Part shown: positions 56,374 to 64,000 of the stretch, piece after piece
How the letters are laid out: each line of letters starts with the position of its first letter
Position numbering within the stretch: the first letter of the stretch is position 1
Assembly: GCF_963676065.1 (NCBI RefSeq)
Contig: NZ_OY780933.1
Location: 1,864,001 to 1,928,000, forward strand
Direction: 5' to 3'
DNA: 64,000 nucleotides
DNA from: Maridesulfovibrio sp.
GTDB lineage: Bacteria > Desulfobacterota > Desulfovibrionia > Desulfovibrionales > Desulfovibrionaceae
Notes under the pieces: model-generated
Seen by the model: the letters and a program-made list of their open reading frames with translations, nothing else
What the model was told of the DNA's origin: nothing
Databases searched by the model: none
Made by a program: the position numbers and the translations under genes

Positions 56374-56847
56374 ATGGTTACTTTTTTCAGTGCCAACGAA
56401 GTGGCTGAACTCGCAATGCGTATTGAGCAGAAAGGACAGGCTTTTTACCTGTTGGCTGCTGACGAGGCCAAAGATCCGGCAGCGAAGGAATTTTTCGAGT
56501 TCTTTGCTGAGGAAGAATCAAGACACGAGCTTTTCTTCCGGGATATGCGTGATCGTATCGGGTCCATCGAGATTCCTCCGGGAAGTGATTATGAAGAATA
56601 TACACAGTATGTAATGGCACTTGTGGACTCACATGATGTTTTCAACTTTGATTACACCCAAGCTTTCAAGGATGAGGATTTCAATTTTGAGCAGGCCGTG
56701 CGTGCGGCCATGCGTTTTGAAAAGGATACCATCCTGCTTTTTACTGAGCTGAAAAGAATGGTTCCTGATAGTGAGCGCAAATTTGTTGAAGAGTGTATTG
56801 ACGAAGAACGTAAGCATCTGCGTATGCTGGCTGAAAAACTCAGCTAG
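56374..56847 (+). CDS. Ferritin-like/rubrerythrin-type diiron protein
   Basis: The 157-residue four-helix bundle carries diiron ligands in two ExxH-type motifs: AEEESRHELFF and IDEERKHLRML, with further Glu in MRIEQKGQAFYLL and MRFEKDTILLF. It lacks the C-terminal rubredoxin domain of classic rubrerythrin. Such proteins detoxify peroxide or handle iron in anaerobes. GAGG lies upstream of the ATG. It is monocistronic, with a strong terminator. Confidence 0.87.
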   Translation: MVTFFSANEVAELAMRIEQKGQAFYLLAADEAKDPAAKEFFEFFAEEESRHELFFRDMRDRIGSIEIPPGSDYEEYTQYVMALVDSHDVFNFDYTQAFKDEDFNFEQAVRAAMRFEKDTILLFTELKRMVPDSERKFVEECIDEERKHLRMLAEKLS

Positions 56848-56869
56848 TTTCCGAATACTGAGAAAGTTA

Positions 56870-56908
56870 AAAGGCCCTCTCCGATTGCAGCGGAGAGGGC
56901 CTTTCTTC
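56870..56908 (+). terminator. Terminator between ferritin-like gene and flgE
   Basis: A perfect 14-bp stem AAAGGCCCTCTCCG / CGGAGAGGGCCTTT with a 7-nt loop and T-rich tail serves the convergent pair. Confidence 0.88.
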
Positions 56909-56924
56909 TTGTTTAATTTGCGGA

Positions 56925-58511
56925 TTATTTCTTGATTCCAAGGGCGGTGTTGATCAGTTGGTCCGAGGTGGTGATGCCTTTGGAGTTAGCTTGAAAACCT
57001 CGCTGGGTCAGAATCATGGTGGCGAACTCTTCCGCCATATCCACGTTGGAGGTTTCGAGGCTGCTGCCTACAACCGAGCCCAGTCCTTGCTTGTGTGCTA
57101 CGCCTTGGATAGCATCGCCGGACTCTGTTGTCGCGCTGAAATAGTTCGATCCCTCTCTACGCAGTCCGAATTCATTCGTGAAATTATACAGGTTGGCCTG
57201 ATAAAGTTCCTGAGACATTCCGTTGGAAAACAGGGCACTCAAAATTCCGTCCGAGTTGAAACTTACATTCTGCAGGTAGCCTTCGCCGAATCCGTCTTGT
57301 GACTGACTTATTGTCGAGGATGAACCGTAGTAATCAGTACTGGCGAGTGCGTTGATCTTTCCATCCTCCATACCCGGCAGAGCAGAGGCGTTGCTGCCGA
57401 TATCAGCCGCAGTCACACCTGTAGTATTCCATGAGTCTGTACCGGAGGTGATGCCCATGTCCAGTGATATGGTCTGGGGCCCCGATGTTCCTTTTTCCCC
57501 GGAAAGGGTTGTGCTGAAAATAGGCCGTCCGTTGCTGTTCAGTGCTGCCTGTTCCCAGTTATTGAGATCTTTTGCGTCCGCTGATCCGCTCGCGAGGGTG
57601 AAAGCACTCTGGTTAAGCAGGGTGCCGTCGCCGGAGAAGGTAAGTGTTCCGGCCATGAGCAGCCCAGCCCCTGATGTGCCTGCCAGTGACCCAGCATCCT
57701 CGCCAGGCGGTACGGTTACCACGTATTCCCAATGGCGTTGATCTGACGGGTCTCCGTCATTTACGACTTTGTCATAATAGACAACTAAGTTGTGAACATT
57801 GCCTTTGTCGTCGTAAATTTGAATAGAATTGTTGTACTCATACTTGTCAGCTGAGAGTGGTATTTCCTTAGTTCCGTCCCATTCCTGAAGCAGAGAAAAG
57901 AAAGGAGATCCCTCGACTTCACTATTATCCGCAGCTCCTGAGTCAAGGTTTGTACGCATGCTGACAGCATCCGTTTTCTTGGGGTCGGATTTTACTACCT
58001 TGATGGTCTTTCCGGTAGAGTCGGTTTCATCTTTCATGGGCAGGACAATATCCTGTGAGGTAGTGCCGATATTACCGTATTGATCTATTGCGTATCCTTG
58101 GAGCCTGTTCTTGTGTGCATCAACAAGATTTCCGTTCTTATCGAAATGAAAATTACCTGCGCGTGTGTAGTAGCTGGTGCTGGAAACGGGGTCTGCTACC
58201 CGGAAAAATCCCTGACCGCCTATAGCGATATCAGTACTGGAGGATGTGTTCTCAAAAGAACCCTCTTTGAAATTTATCCTGGTGGCCGCAACTCTGGAGC
58301 CCAGTCCGATCTGTCCGGCAGTGTGCCCCCCTCCGGCTACTATTCCGGAATTGGCTTTGCCTGAATTCGCGCTGGCGAGTGTTTCCAGAAATGTGTCACC
58401 GCTTTTATAAGCAAGGGTATTGACGTTGGCGAGGTTGGCACCAATCTGCTGCAGAAGCATCCCGTGTGACTTCACGCCTGTTGCGGCTGTATACATTGAG
58501 CTGAAACCCAT
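56925..58511 (-). CDS. flgE: Flagellar hook protein FlgE
   Basis: FlgE polymerises into the flagellar hook after export by the flagellar type III system. The N-terminal rod-like segment (GFSSMYTAATGVKSHGMLL then NLANVNTLAYKSGDTF) and C-terminal SNVDMAEEFATMILTQRGFQ with NTALGIKK are diagnostic. The middle D1/D2 part (about 90-440) is variable. At 528 residues it is longer than the enterobacterial hook. The ATG at 58511 has AAGGAG; a sigma-54 promoter lies about 85 bp upstream. Confidence 0.93.
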   Translation of the reverse strand: MGFSSMYTAATGVKSHGMLLQQIGANLANVNTLAYKSGDTFLETLASANSGKANSGIVAGGGHTAGQIGLGSRVAATRINFKEGSFENTSSSTDIAIGGQGFFRVADPVSSTSYYTRAGNFHFDKNGNLVDAHKNRLQGYAIDQYGNIGTTSQDIVLPMKDETDSTGKTIKVVKSDPKKTDAVSMRTNLDSGAADNSEVEGSPFFSLLQEWDGTKEIPLSADKYEYNNSIQIYDDKGNVHNLVVYYDKVVNDGDPSDQRHWEYVVTVPPGEDAGSLAGTSGAGLLMAGTLTFSGDGTLLNQSAFTLASGSADAKDLNNWEQAALNSNGRPIFSTTLSGEKGTSGPQTISLDMGITSGTDSWNTTGVTAADIGSNASALPGMEDGKINALASTDYYGSSSTISQSQDGFGEGYLQNVSFNSDGILSALFSNGMSQELYQANLYNFTNEFGLRREGSNYFSATTESGDAIQGVAHKQGLGSVVGSSLETSNVDMAEEFATMILTQRGFQANSKGITTSDQLINTALGIKK

Positions 58512-58604
58512 TCGTAAACTCCTTGATCGGTGCGGCATTTACGCTGACTCCGCCTGCACCTGTTTTACCTTTGGACCGGAATAAAAGTCCGGTACCGGTA
58601 TTTA

Positions 58605-58620
58605 AGCAAAGAGCATGCCT
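58605..58620 (-). promoter_or_regulatory. Sigma-54 promoter of flgE
   Basis: Read on the minus strand, AGGCATGCTCTTTGCT has GG at 58619-58618 and GC at 58607-58606 with the required 10-nt gap, resembling TGGCACG-N4-TTGCW. The start would be near 58594, giving an 80-nt leader with a small ACCGGA/TCCGGT hairpin. Class-II flagellar genes are commonly RpoN dependent. Confidence 0.65.
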
Positions 58621-58740
58621 AAAGATTAGGTTTAATTATATCAATAAGTTAGTTGCGTATGGCTAGGCGTAAGGCGGAAAAAAAGTCCTTCTTAAATCAT
58701 ATATTAAGCAAGGACTTCAGATTTCAGCGGGAGTGAAGGA

Positions 58741-59487
58741 TTAAACGTGTAGTTTTTTCTTAATGTATTTTTTAAGTTTTAAAGCCGGTGTTGATTCTGG
58801 GTTTATTTCGAGACATTTTTTTATGTATTTCGCGGCTTTTTTTTTGTTGCCGTCTTCATACATGCAGCGGGCCATATTGAAATATAAGTTTTCGTCACAA
58901 TCGCTTAAGCCCAGAGCTCTTGAATAAAATTTAACGGCCTCGTCGAACATTTTGTTTTTGCGCAGGGAGATGCCGAAATCATTGAAGAGATGTTTGTGCT
59001 CTTTATCAAATGCTGCGTTCAGTTCTATAAGCCTGTTGAATACATCCGTTGCTTTTTCCGCTTCATTACGTTCTAGATAGCAAAGGCCGATTCCGAAGTT
59101 GGCGCGGATGTTATCTTCATCGATATTAAGCGCGTTGAAGTATTCCATTTCAGCAGTGAAGGTGTTGCCCATCTGGCGCTGGCGGTCGGCTTTGGCAAGA
59201 GTCTTATTCAGCTGTTGTAGTGCAGGGAAAACAGTAGAAGTATAGAGCTCAACTTCCGGAGTAAATGATTCGAGCAGTTCTTCTTTGCTTATTGTCTGCT
59301 CTTCTCCTGAGGGAATGCTGTTTTCATTAAGCACGCGCAGGCCAATTTCGCCATTGTCCTTTTCTTCCGCATAGTACAGAAACGACTGAATAACCTTTCT
59401 TTTGGTCGTTCCAGTCCCGATTTCCTGTATTAATTTGGTGGAAAAGGTGCCTTTTATTTTAGGCATGGTTGGGCTTTTTATTGTCAT
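58741..59487 (-). CDS. Tetratricopeptide-repeat protein
   Basis: The 248-residue soluble protein has an N-terminal beta-containing region (PKIKGTFSTKLIQEIGTGTT) and three to four TPR repeats from about residue 95 (for example ANFGIGLCYLERNEAEKATD, LYFNMARCMYEDGNKKKAAK). TPRs bind partner proteins; the partner is unknown. The start may be at 59487 or at MPKIKGTF (59466). Next to flgE it might be motility-related, but nothing else says so. Confidence 0.7.
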   Translation of the reverse strand: MTIKSPTMPKIKGTFSTKLIQEIGTGTTKRKVIQSFLYYAEEKDNGEIGLRVLNENSIPSGEEQTISKEELLESFTPEVELYTSTVFPALQQLNKTLAKADRQRQMGNTFTAEMEYFNALNIDEDNIRANFGIGLCYLERNEAEKATDVFNRLIELNAAFDKEHKHLFNDFGISLRKNKMFDEAVKFYSRALGLSDCDENLYFNMARCMYEDGNKKKAAKYIKKCLEINPESTPALKLKKYIKKKLHV

Positions 59488-59593
59488 ATGGCCTGTTTAT
59501 TATGCCGCTAAATTTATCTACTAATGATGTCGGTTGCTATTTGCAAACCGTATATCACACATCTGTATTATCCTCAATTTGGAATGATACACC

Positions 59594-59630
59594 AAAAAAA
59601 AGCCGGGTAATATTACAATTGCCCGGCTTT
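59594..59630 (-). terminator. Terminator after hslU
   Basis: AAAGCCGGG pairs with CCCGGCTTT, with a 14-nt loop and a run of seven T on the minus strand. Confidence 0.75.
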
Positions 59631-59660
59631 ATTGTTAAATTGCATTTTGGGGAATGCTTA

Positions 59661-61034
59661 TTACAGAATATAACGGGAGAGATCCCTGTCTTCATTTACA
59701 TCCTGCAGTTTTTCCTGAACATATTCCTTATCAATAATGACAGAATCTCCGGAGCGGTCCGGGGCTTCAAAGGAAAGGTCAGAAAGGATCTTTTCCATAA
59801 TGGTGTAAAGTCTTCTGGCTCCGATATTTTCGGTTTCCTCGTTAAACTTCTGGGCGTTAAAAGCGACCTCTTCGAGAGCTTCCCGGCTGAAATCTATAGT
59901 CAGCTTTTCGGTTTCCAGCAGGGCTTTGTACTGTACGGTCAGGGCATTCTGAGGTTCAGTAAGGATTCGGTAAAAGTCATCCTTATCAAGTGAGGTCAGC
60001 TCCACCCGCAGGGGGAAACGTCCCTGCAGTTCGGGGATCAGGTCTGAGGGTTTGGCATAGCTGAATGCCCCTGCGGAAATGAACAGGATGTGGTCAGTCT
60101 TGACCATACCGTATTTGGTATTGACCACGCATCCTTCCACGACAGGGAGCAGATCGCGCTGTACGCCTTCGCGGGAAACATTTGCAGAACCGCCACCTTC
60201 CTGATTGCCGGCTATTTTGTCGATTTCATCGAGGAAAAGGATACCACCCTGTTCAACACGTTCACGGGCCAGCTCGGCTACGTTGTCCATATCGATGAGT
60301 TTATCTGATTCCTGCTGAATGAGAATTTCGTAAGCTTCGCGGATGTTGACCTTACGCATTTTCTTTTTACCGGGAAACATTTTGCCGATCATGTCATTGA
60401 CCTGCATACCCATATCTTCCATGCCGGGCATGGACATTATTTCAACTCCGCCACCCTGAACGGTGACTTCTACTTCCACTTCACGTTCGTCCAGTTTGCC
60501 TTCGCGCCACATTTTACGGAATTTTTCGCGAGTGGAGGACTGGTCGGCAGCGGGCTGTTCTTCCAGTTCTTCAGGGGTGCCCTGATTAAAGAATCCCATA
60601 CCGGCCTGTTTGGGCTTGGATGAGGGCAGGAGCAGATCGAGCAGGGCGTCTTCAGCGTGTTTTTCAGCTTTGACTTTGACCTTATCCATCTCTTCCTTGC
60701 GGACAAGGTTAATGCCTATTTCCATCAGGTCGCGGACCATGGATTCAACATCACGGCCAACGTAACCTACTTCGGTGAATTTAGTGGCTTCGACCTTGAA
60801 GAAGGGGCATCCTGCAAGCTTGGCCAGACGGCGGGCAATTTCAGTTTTACCAACCCCGGTGGGGCCCATCATGATAATGTTTTTGGGTGCTATCTCATCG
60901 CGCAGTTCAGGAGGAAGCTGCTGACGGCGCCAGCGGTTGCGCATAGCGATGGCGACCATCCTTTTTGCATCAGACTGTCCGATGATGAAATTATCCAGTT
61001 CGGAAACGATTTCTCTAGGTGTAAGATTACTCAT
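59661..61034 (-). CDS. hslU: ATPase subunit of HslUV protease
   Basis: HslU is an AAA+ unfoldase that feeds HslV. Walker A is [15 protein letters not shown], Walker B is [13 protein letters not shown], and the family-specific I domain spans about residues 110-240, including [15 protein letters not shown]. The C-terminal ISRYIL-like tail, which docks into HslV, is present as DLSRYIL. It is 457 residues and starts 18 bp after hslV. Confidence 0.95.
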   Translation of the reverse strand: MSNLTPREIVSELDNFIIGQSDAKRMVAIAMRNRWRRQQLPPELRDEIAPKNIIMMGPTGVGKTEIARRLAKLAGCPFFKVEATKFTEVGYVGRDVESMVRDLMEIGINLVRKEEMDKVKVKAEKHAEDALLDLLLPSSKPKQAGMGFFNQGTPEELEEQPAADQSSTREKFRKMWREGKLDEREVEVEVTVQGGGVEIMSMPGMEDMGMQVNDMIGKMFPGKKKMRKVNIREAYEILIQQESDKLIDMDNVAELARERVEQGGILFLDEIDKIAGNQEGGGSANVSREGVQRDLLPVVEGCVVNTKYGMVKTDHILFISAGAFSYAKPSDLIPELQGRFPLRVELTSLDKDDFYRILTEPQNALTVQYKALLETEKLTIDFSREALEEVAFNAQKFNEETENIGARRLYTIMEKILSDLSFEAPDRSGDSVIIDKEYVQEKLQDVNEDRDLSRYIL

Positions 61035-61052
61035 TTTCAGGCTCGTGGGATT

Positions 61053-61592
61053 TTATTTTTCAAGGGTTTTGAGGACAAAGTGGTCGTTGGTGTAAACGCA
61101 GATTTCACTTGCGATTTCCATGGATTTCTGGGCGATTTCTGCTGCGGGCATCTCTGTATTACGCATGAGAGCACGGGCGGCGGAAAGGGCGTAGGAACCG
61201 CCGGAACCGATAGCTGCAACACCGTCGTCCGGTTCGATAACATCGCCGTTACCGCTGATAATGAGGATATGTTCGGCGTCTGCGACCATGATCATGGCTT
61301 CAAGTTTACGCAGGAATTTATCGGTGCGCCAGTCGGTAGCCATTTCAACAGCGGAGCGCACAAGGTTGCCGGAGTATGTTTTCAGCTTTTTTTCAAACCG
61401 CTCGAAAAGGGTGAAGGCATCCGCTGTAGCCCCTGCGAATCCGGCCATAACCTCATCGTTGTACAGGGTACGGACCTTCACCGCGGAATGTTTCATCACC
61501 ACCGCCTGCCCCATGGTGACCTGACCGTCACCGATCATGGCGGTGCCTTTATCGTCTTTAACGGCCAGAATGGTTGTTCCTCTCATTTCCAT
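61053..61592 (-). CDS. hslV: Peptidase subunit of HslUV protease
   Basis: HslV is the proteasome-like Ntn hydrolase of the complex. The mature protein should begin at a Thr in [14 protein letters not shown], cut just before TTI. Other marks are [25 protein letters not shown] and the sodium-binding [10 protein letters not shown] region. The frame is open further upstream, but ATG 61592 with CAGGAG six bases before it gives the normal 179-residue length. It forms an operon with hslU. Confidence 0.94.
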   Translation of the reverse strand: MEMRGTTILAVKDDKGTAMIGDGQVTMGQAVVMKHSAVKVRTLYNDEVMAGFAGATADAFTLFERFEKKLKTYSGNLVRSAVEMATDWRTDKFLRKLEAMIMVADAEHILIISGNGDVIEPDDGVAAIGSGGSYALSAARALMRNTEMPAAEIAQKSMEIASEICVYTNDHFVLKTLEK

Positions 61593-61750
61593 ATTCATCT
61601 CCTGATTCATCTTATTCAATATGATGCGTAGCCGGTTATTGTGCTGCGCGCTTTGGATCAATTCGATTTCGTCTCCGGCGGCCAAATGAGCTTAGCCCCT
61701 TTGGAATCCCTTGGTTGGGGATAAGTGCTTGATTGGAGAGGTGAAATTTT

Positions 61751-61822
61751 ATGTTACCAGAACATAATACTTGTGAGTGTGATGGCAAGGGGGGATGTAA
61801 AATTCTTCTCGTTTACCCCTAA
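61751..61822 (+). CDS. Possible 23-residue cysteine-containing peptide
   Basis: A very short frame MLPEHNTCECDGKGGCKILL then VYP lies between hslV and the first tandem paralog. A GGAGAGG stretch is upstream, though spaced rather far. The CxC...C composition is peptide-like, but its end overlaps the sigma-28-like promoter. It may be chance. Confidence 0.25.
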   Translation: MLPEHNTCECDGKGGCKILLVYP

Positions 61823-61846
61823 AGAAATATTTATTTATGCCGAAAA
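61820..61846 (+). promoter_or_regulatory. Sigma-28 (FliA) type promoter, paralog A
   Basis: TAAAGAAA (61820-61827), an 11-bp spacer, then GCCGAAAA (61839-61846) closely match the FliA consensus TAAAGTTT-N11-GCCGATAA. The start would be near 61853, leaving a leader of about 50 nt. Confidence 0.7.
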
Positions 61847-61904
61847 TAATAATGATGCGCGATTTTATGTCTAAACATTATATATAAGAAGTGGAGGGGC
61901 AGCT

Positions 61905-62684
61905 ATGAGAATAAATGAATCTACGGGCTTTAATTTCAATATTTTCAATCTGAAGAAAACTAATGAGGAAGCTGAGGAAGATGCCGGCTCAACTCATCTA
62001 CAGGTTGCTGTTCAAGAACCACAGGGGCACACTTCGTCTACCCGCAATATGATGTCGGGAAACTTTTTCCAGCAGGACCATGAGGAATCTCGGTATATCA
62101 CTGGGCTCATGACCTCTTATGCTGTCGAGAATGAATTCCAGACTCGTATGCAAAACGTCGTTGATTTTTATAAAGGAGCAGCAGCTGCGACTGATAGTTA
62201 TGCTGAAAAGGTTGCTGCGGGTATGAAGGCGGAGAAAGCCGTTGAGGATGAGGCTGAGGCCTACACCGGTGAAAAAGTCGGCGAAAAGATGGAGCAGGAC
62301 CGCAAGGAAGAAGAAAAAGAGCAGGAAGCAAAAGTCGAGGAAAAGATCGAAGAAAAGCTGATGCCGGATATGGCCAAGCAAATTGTTGATGCCGATCCCA
62401 GTCCCGACGAGCTGAGCGAAGAAATATCGGATAAAGCCGAAGAAATTGTTGAAACTGAGAGCGAGAAGATCTTAAAGGGTAACGAAGCGGGGGAAGGTCA
62501 GACAGTCTCAGGAAATGTTCAGGCTGCTGAGCAGGTAGGTACAGTTACCGCTGCCAGTGCGGCCCCGCCGGACAGAGATAAGAGTGTTGAGCTTACCGGC
62601 GAATCTACCCAGACCGTAAAAGGTAGCAGTAGTTCTGCCAATACGGTGCCGCCACCGGGAACTTACGTAGATGAAGTTGTTTAA
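61905..62684 (+). CDS. Tandem paralog A, acidic protein of the late flagellar class (unknown)
   Basis: This 259-residue protein is not recognised. It begins MRINESTGFNFNIFNLKKTN, has a helical acid-rich middle (KEEEKEQEAKVEEKIEEKL), and ends with a low-complexity Ser/Thr/Ala tail closing in PPPGTYVDEVV. No signal peptide or membrane segment is seen. A sigma-28-like promoter indicates expression with late flagellar genes. It may be exported by the flagellar apparatus or act as a motility accessory; this is inference. GGAGGGG lies before the ATG. Confidence 0.65.
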   Translation: MRINESTGFNFNIFNLKKTNEEAEEDAGSTHLQVAVQEPQGHTSSTRNMMSGNFFQQDHEESRYITGLMTSYAVENEFQTRMQNVVDFYKGAAAATDSYAEKVAAGMKAEKAVEDEAEAYTGEKVGEKMEQDRKEEEKEQEAKVEEKIEEKLMPDMAKQIVDADPSPDELSEEISDKAEEIVETESEKILKGNEAGEGQTVSGNVQAAEQVGTVTAASAAPPDRDKSVELTGESTQTVKGSSSSANTVPPPGTYVDEVV

Positions 62685-62707
62685 AATTAAAGTTTGTTAA
62701 ATAAAAG

Positions 62708-62740
62708 CTCCCTCCTGCAAAAGCAGGAGGGAGTTTTTTT
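62708..62740 (+). terminator. Terminator of paralog A
   Basis: CTCCCTCCTGC pairs with GCAGGAGGGAG around AAAA, followed by TTTTTTT. Confidence 0.9.
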
Positions 62741-62848
62741 CTTATATGACGAATTAATTTTTTTACCCGGGTAATTTCAAATATAAATATTTGGAATTCT
62801 AAACCTTGAATTTGAACTGGACCCCGGAAAAATATTTTAGTTTACCCC

Positions 62849-62875
62849 TAAAGAAATATTAATTTATGCCGAAAA
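62849..62875 (+). promoter_or_regulatory. Sigma-28 (FliA) type promoter, paralog B
   Basis: TAAAGAAA (62849-62856), an 11-bp spacer, then GCCGAAAA (62868-62875). Both boxes are identical to those of paralog A, with one change in the spacer. Confidence 0.7.
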
Positions 62876-62932
62876 TAACAATGACGCGCGATTTTGTGTC
62901 TAAATATTATATGTAATAGGTAGAGGGCAGCT

Positions 62933-63712
62933 ATGAGAATAGGTGAATCTTCGGGCTTTAATCTCAATGTTTTCAATATGAAGAAAACCGATGAGGAAGA
63001 TAAGGAAGAGGTTGGTTCAACTAATCCACAGGTAGCTGTTCAAGAACCACAGGGGCACACTTCTTCTATCCGCGATATGATGTCGGGAAATTTTTTCCAG
63101 CATGACCGCAAGCAATCTCGGTACATCATTGGGATGATGACCTCTTTCAAAGTCGAGAATGAATTCAAAAACCGGATACAAAGTGTCGTCGATTTTTATC
63201 AAGCTTGTGCTGCTGCGGCTGATAACGAAGGTGAAAAGGTTGCTGCGCTTATGAAGGGGGTAGAAGCCGTTGAGGACGAGGCTGAGGCTTATGCCCGCGA
63301 AAAGGTTTCTGAAAGGATAGATCATGATCAAGAGGAAGAGGAAAAAGAGCAGGAAGAAAAAGCTGAGAAAAAGATCGAAGAAAAGCTGATGCCGGATAGT
63401 GCCAAGAAGATTCTTGATGCCGATCCCAGCCCTGACGAGCTGAGCGAGGAAATCGAGGAGAAGGTTGAAGATATAATTGAGACTGAAGGCGAGAAGATCT
63501 TAAAGGGTAACGATGCTGATGAAGATCAGACTGTCTCAGGAAATGTTCAGGCTGCTGAGCAGGTTAGTACAGTTACCGCAGCCAGTGCCGCCCCGCAGGA
63601 CAAGGATAAGAACGTTGAGCTTACCGGAGAATCTACCCAGCCTGTAAAAGGTAGCAGTAGTGCTGCCAATACGATGCCGCCACCGGGAACTTACGTAGAT
63701 GAAGTTGTTTAA
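62933..63712 (+). CDS. Tandem paralog B, acidic protein of the late flagellar class (unknown)
   Basis: It has the same length (259) and layout as paralog A: MRIGESSGFNLNVFNMKKTD start, acidic helical middle (EEEEKEQEEKAEKKIEEKLM), Ser/Thr-rich tail and the identical PPPGTYVDEVV end. Differences concentrate in the middle (for example FYQACAAAADNEGEKVAA versus FYKGAAAATDSYAEKVAA), while the two ends are nearly fixed, suggesting end-directed constraint. The ribosome site is AGAGGG. It carries its own promoter and terminator. Confidence 0.65.
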   Translation: MRIGESSGFNLNVFNMKKTDEEDKEEVGSTNPQVAVQEPQGHTSSIRDMMSGNFFQHDRKQSRYIIGMMTSFKVENEFKNRIQSVVDFYQACAAAADNEGEKVAALMKGVEAVEDEAEAYAREKVSERIDHDQEEEEKEQEEKAEKKIEEKLMPDSAKKILDADPSPDELSEEIEEKVEDIIETEGEKILKGNDADEDQTVSGNVQAAEQVSTVTAASAAPQDKDKNVELTGESTQPVKGSSSAANTMPPPGTYVDEVV

Positions 63713-63734
63713 GAATTTAAGTCTGTTAAATGAA

Positions 63735-63769
63735 AGCTCCCTCCTGCAAAAGCAGGAGGGAGCTTTTTT
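63735..63769 (+). terminator. Terminator of paralog B
   Basis: AGCTCCCTCCTGC pairs with GCAGGAGGGAGCT around AAAA, followed by a T-run. It is almost the same hairpin as after paralog A. Confidence 0.9.
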
Positions 63770-63880
63770 CTTATGTGACGAATTATCTTTTTAGCCGGAT
63801 AAGTCCAAATATAACTATCGGTAATTTTGGACCTTTTTCAATAGGATTTTATCCTGCGGAAAGCAGGCAGGGCTTAATAA

Positions 63881-64000
63881 TCAAATCTCGGCAGCTTCCC
63901 GTAGCTCCTTAACGGATAAAGCATATGCGCGGAAAACATTTTCCCTGTTAAGTATACCGATAATCCTGTTGGGGTCATCCTCGCTGACTACCGGAATCTG
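63881..64000 (-). CDS. CBS-domain protein, C-terminal end only
   Basis: The last 39 residues of a protein entering from the right edge read IPVVSEDDPNRIIGILNREN, then a helix ending in LREAAEI. This is the closing strand-helix of a CBS domain, which senses adenine nucleotides in transporters and enzymes. The main body (for example a ClC channel or a stand-alone CBS protein) is outside the window. Confidence 0.7.
   Translation of the reverse strand, partial: QIPVVSEDDPNRIIGILNRENVFRAYALSVKELREAAEI

Larger units (their letters stand above)
61811..63835 (+). repeat. Tandem duplication of a 1,028-bp transcription unit
   Basis: Promoter, leader, gene, terminator and about 60 bp of downstream DNA are all present twice with a constant offset of 1,028 bp (start codons 61905 and 62933). 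The copies have diverged by many substitutions without a length change in the coding region. Confidence 0.88.

Noticed and set aside
60657-61631. 324-residue plus-strand open frame across hslV and hslU
   Set aside because: Antisense shadow of two conserved genes; composition (His/Phe-rich) is typical of reversed coding DNA.
1-64000. CRISPR arrays, insertion sequences, prophage or tRNA-linked islands
   Set aside because: No regularly spaced repeats, transposase or integrase motifs, or tRNA genes were seen; the two tandem duplications carry no mobile-element features.

Overview
The window is a chromosomal segment from a motile, anaerobic, diderm bacterium. It looks most like a marine Desulfovibrionaceae (Desulfovibrio/Maridesulfovibrio type). 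That assignment is an inference from gene content: an anaerobic ribonucleotide reductase, cobamide-salvage genes, many chemotaxis receptors, a branched-chain amino-acid transporter, a ferritin-like protein, flagellar genes with sigma-54 and sigma-28 type promoters, and an EndoQ-UvrD fusion. There are no rRNA or tRNA genes, no CRISPR array and no transposase. The DNA is mostly core genome, with short operons separated by strong intrinsic terminators.

Layout. 0-3.5 kb: a truncated response regulator, TrmH, a glycosyltransferase and a Sua5/YrdC-type enzyme. 3.5-4.4 kb: two tandem, near-identical units. Each has paired upstream inverted sites, a consensus -24/-12 sigma-54 promoter and a short RNA of about 70 nt ending in a perfect terminator. 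4.4-9.5 kb: NUDIX hydrolase, glycogen synthase, branching enzyme and PdxA. 9.7-19 kb: two chemoreceptors, an unidentified structured RNA candidate, a periplasmic binding protein, a diguanylate cyclase and EttA. 19-25 kb: a DksA-like zinc protein coupled to a Kef-type antiporter, a lipoprotein, a flavin reductase and a large unknown protein. 25-34 kb: EndoQ-UvrD, CbiR-CobU, a DHH phosphoesterase, PolA and a TRIC-type channel. 34-42 kb: PurU, unknown proteins, NrdG-NrdD and a frame-broken response regulator. 42-51 kb: CheR, an EAL/HDOD protein, ArgC and the livFGMHK operon. 52-64 kb: a third chemoreceptor, a pseudo-HPT/pseudo-aminotransferase fusion, a ferritin-like protein, FlgE, a TPR protein, HslUV and a tandem pair of unknown paralogs, each behind a sigma-28-like promoter.

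Working together. Signalling and motility dominate: three chemoreceptors, CheR, receiver proteins, GGDEF and EAL/HDOD proteins, the hook protein and two sigma-28-type genes. Metabolism is represented by glycogen storage, B6, arginine, formyl-THF turnover, cobamide remodelling and anaerobic dNTP synthesis.

The strongest candidates for undescribed biology are the twin sigma-54-dependent small RNAs (arranged like Vibrio Qrr RNAs but unrelated in sequence), the fusion that appears to have lost both the HPT histidine and the PLP lysine, the tandem sigma-28-linked acidic proteins, and the structured RNA candidate near 11.6-11.9 kb. All family assignments were made by reading motifs; no database search was run.
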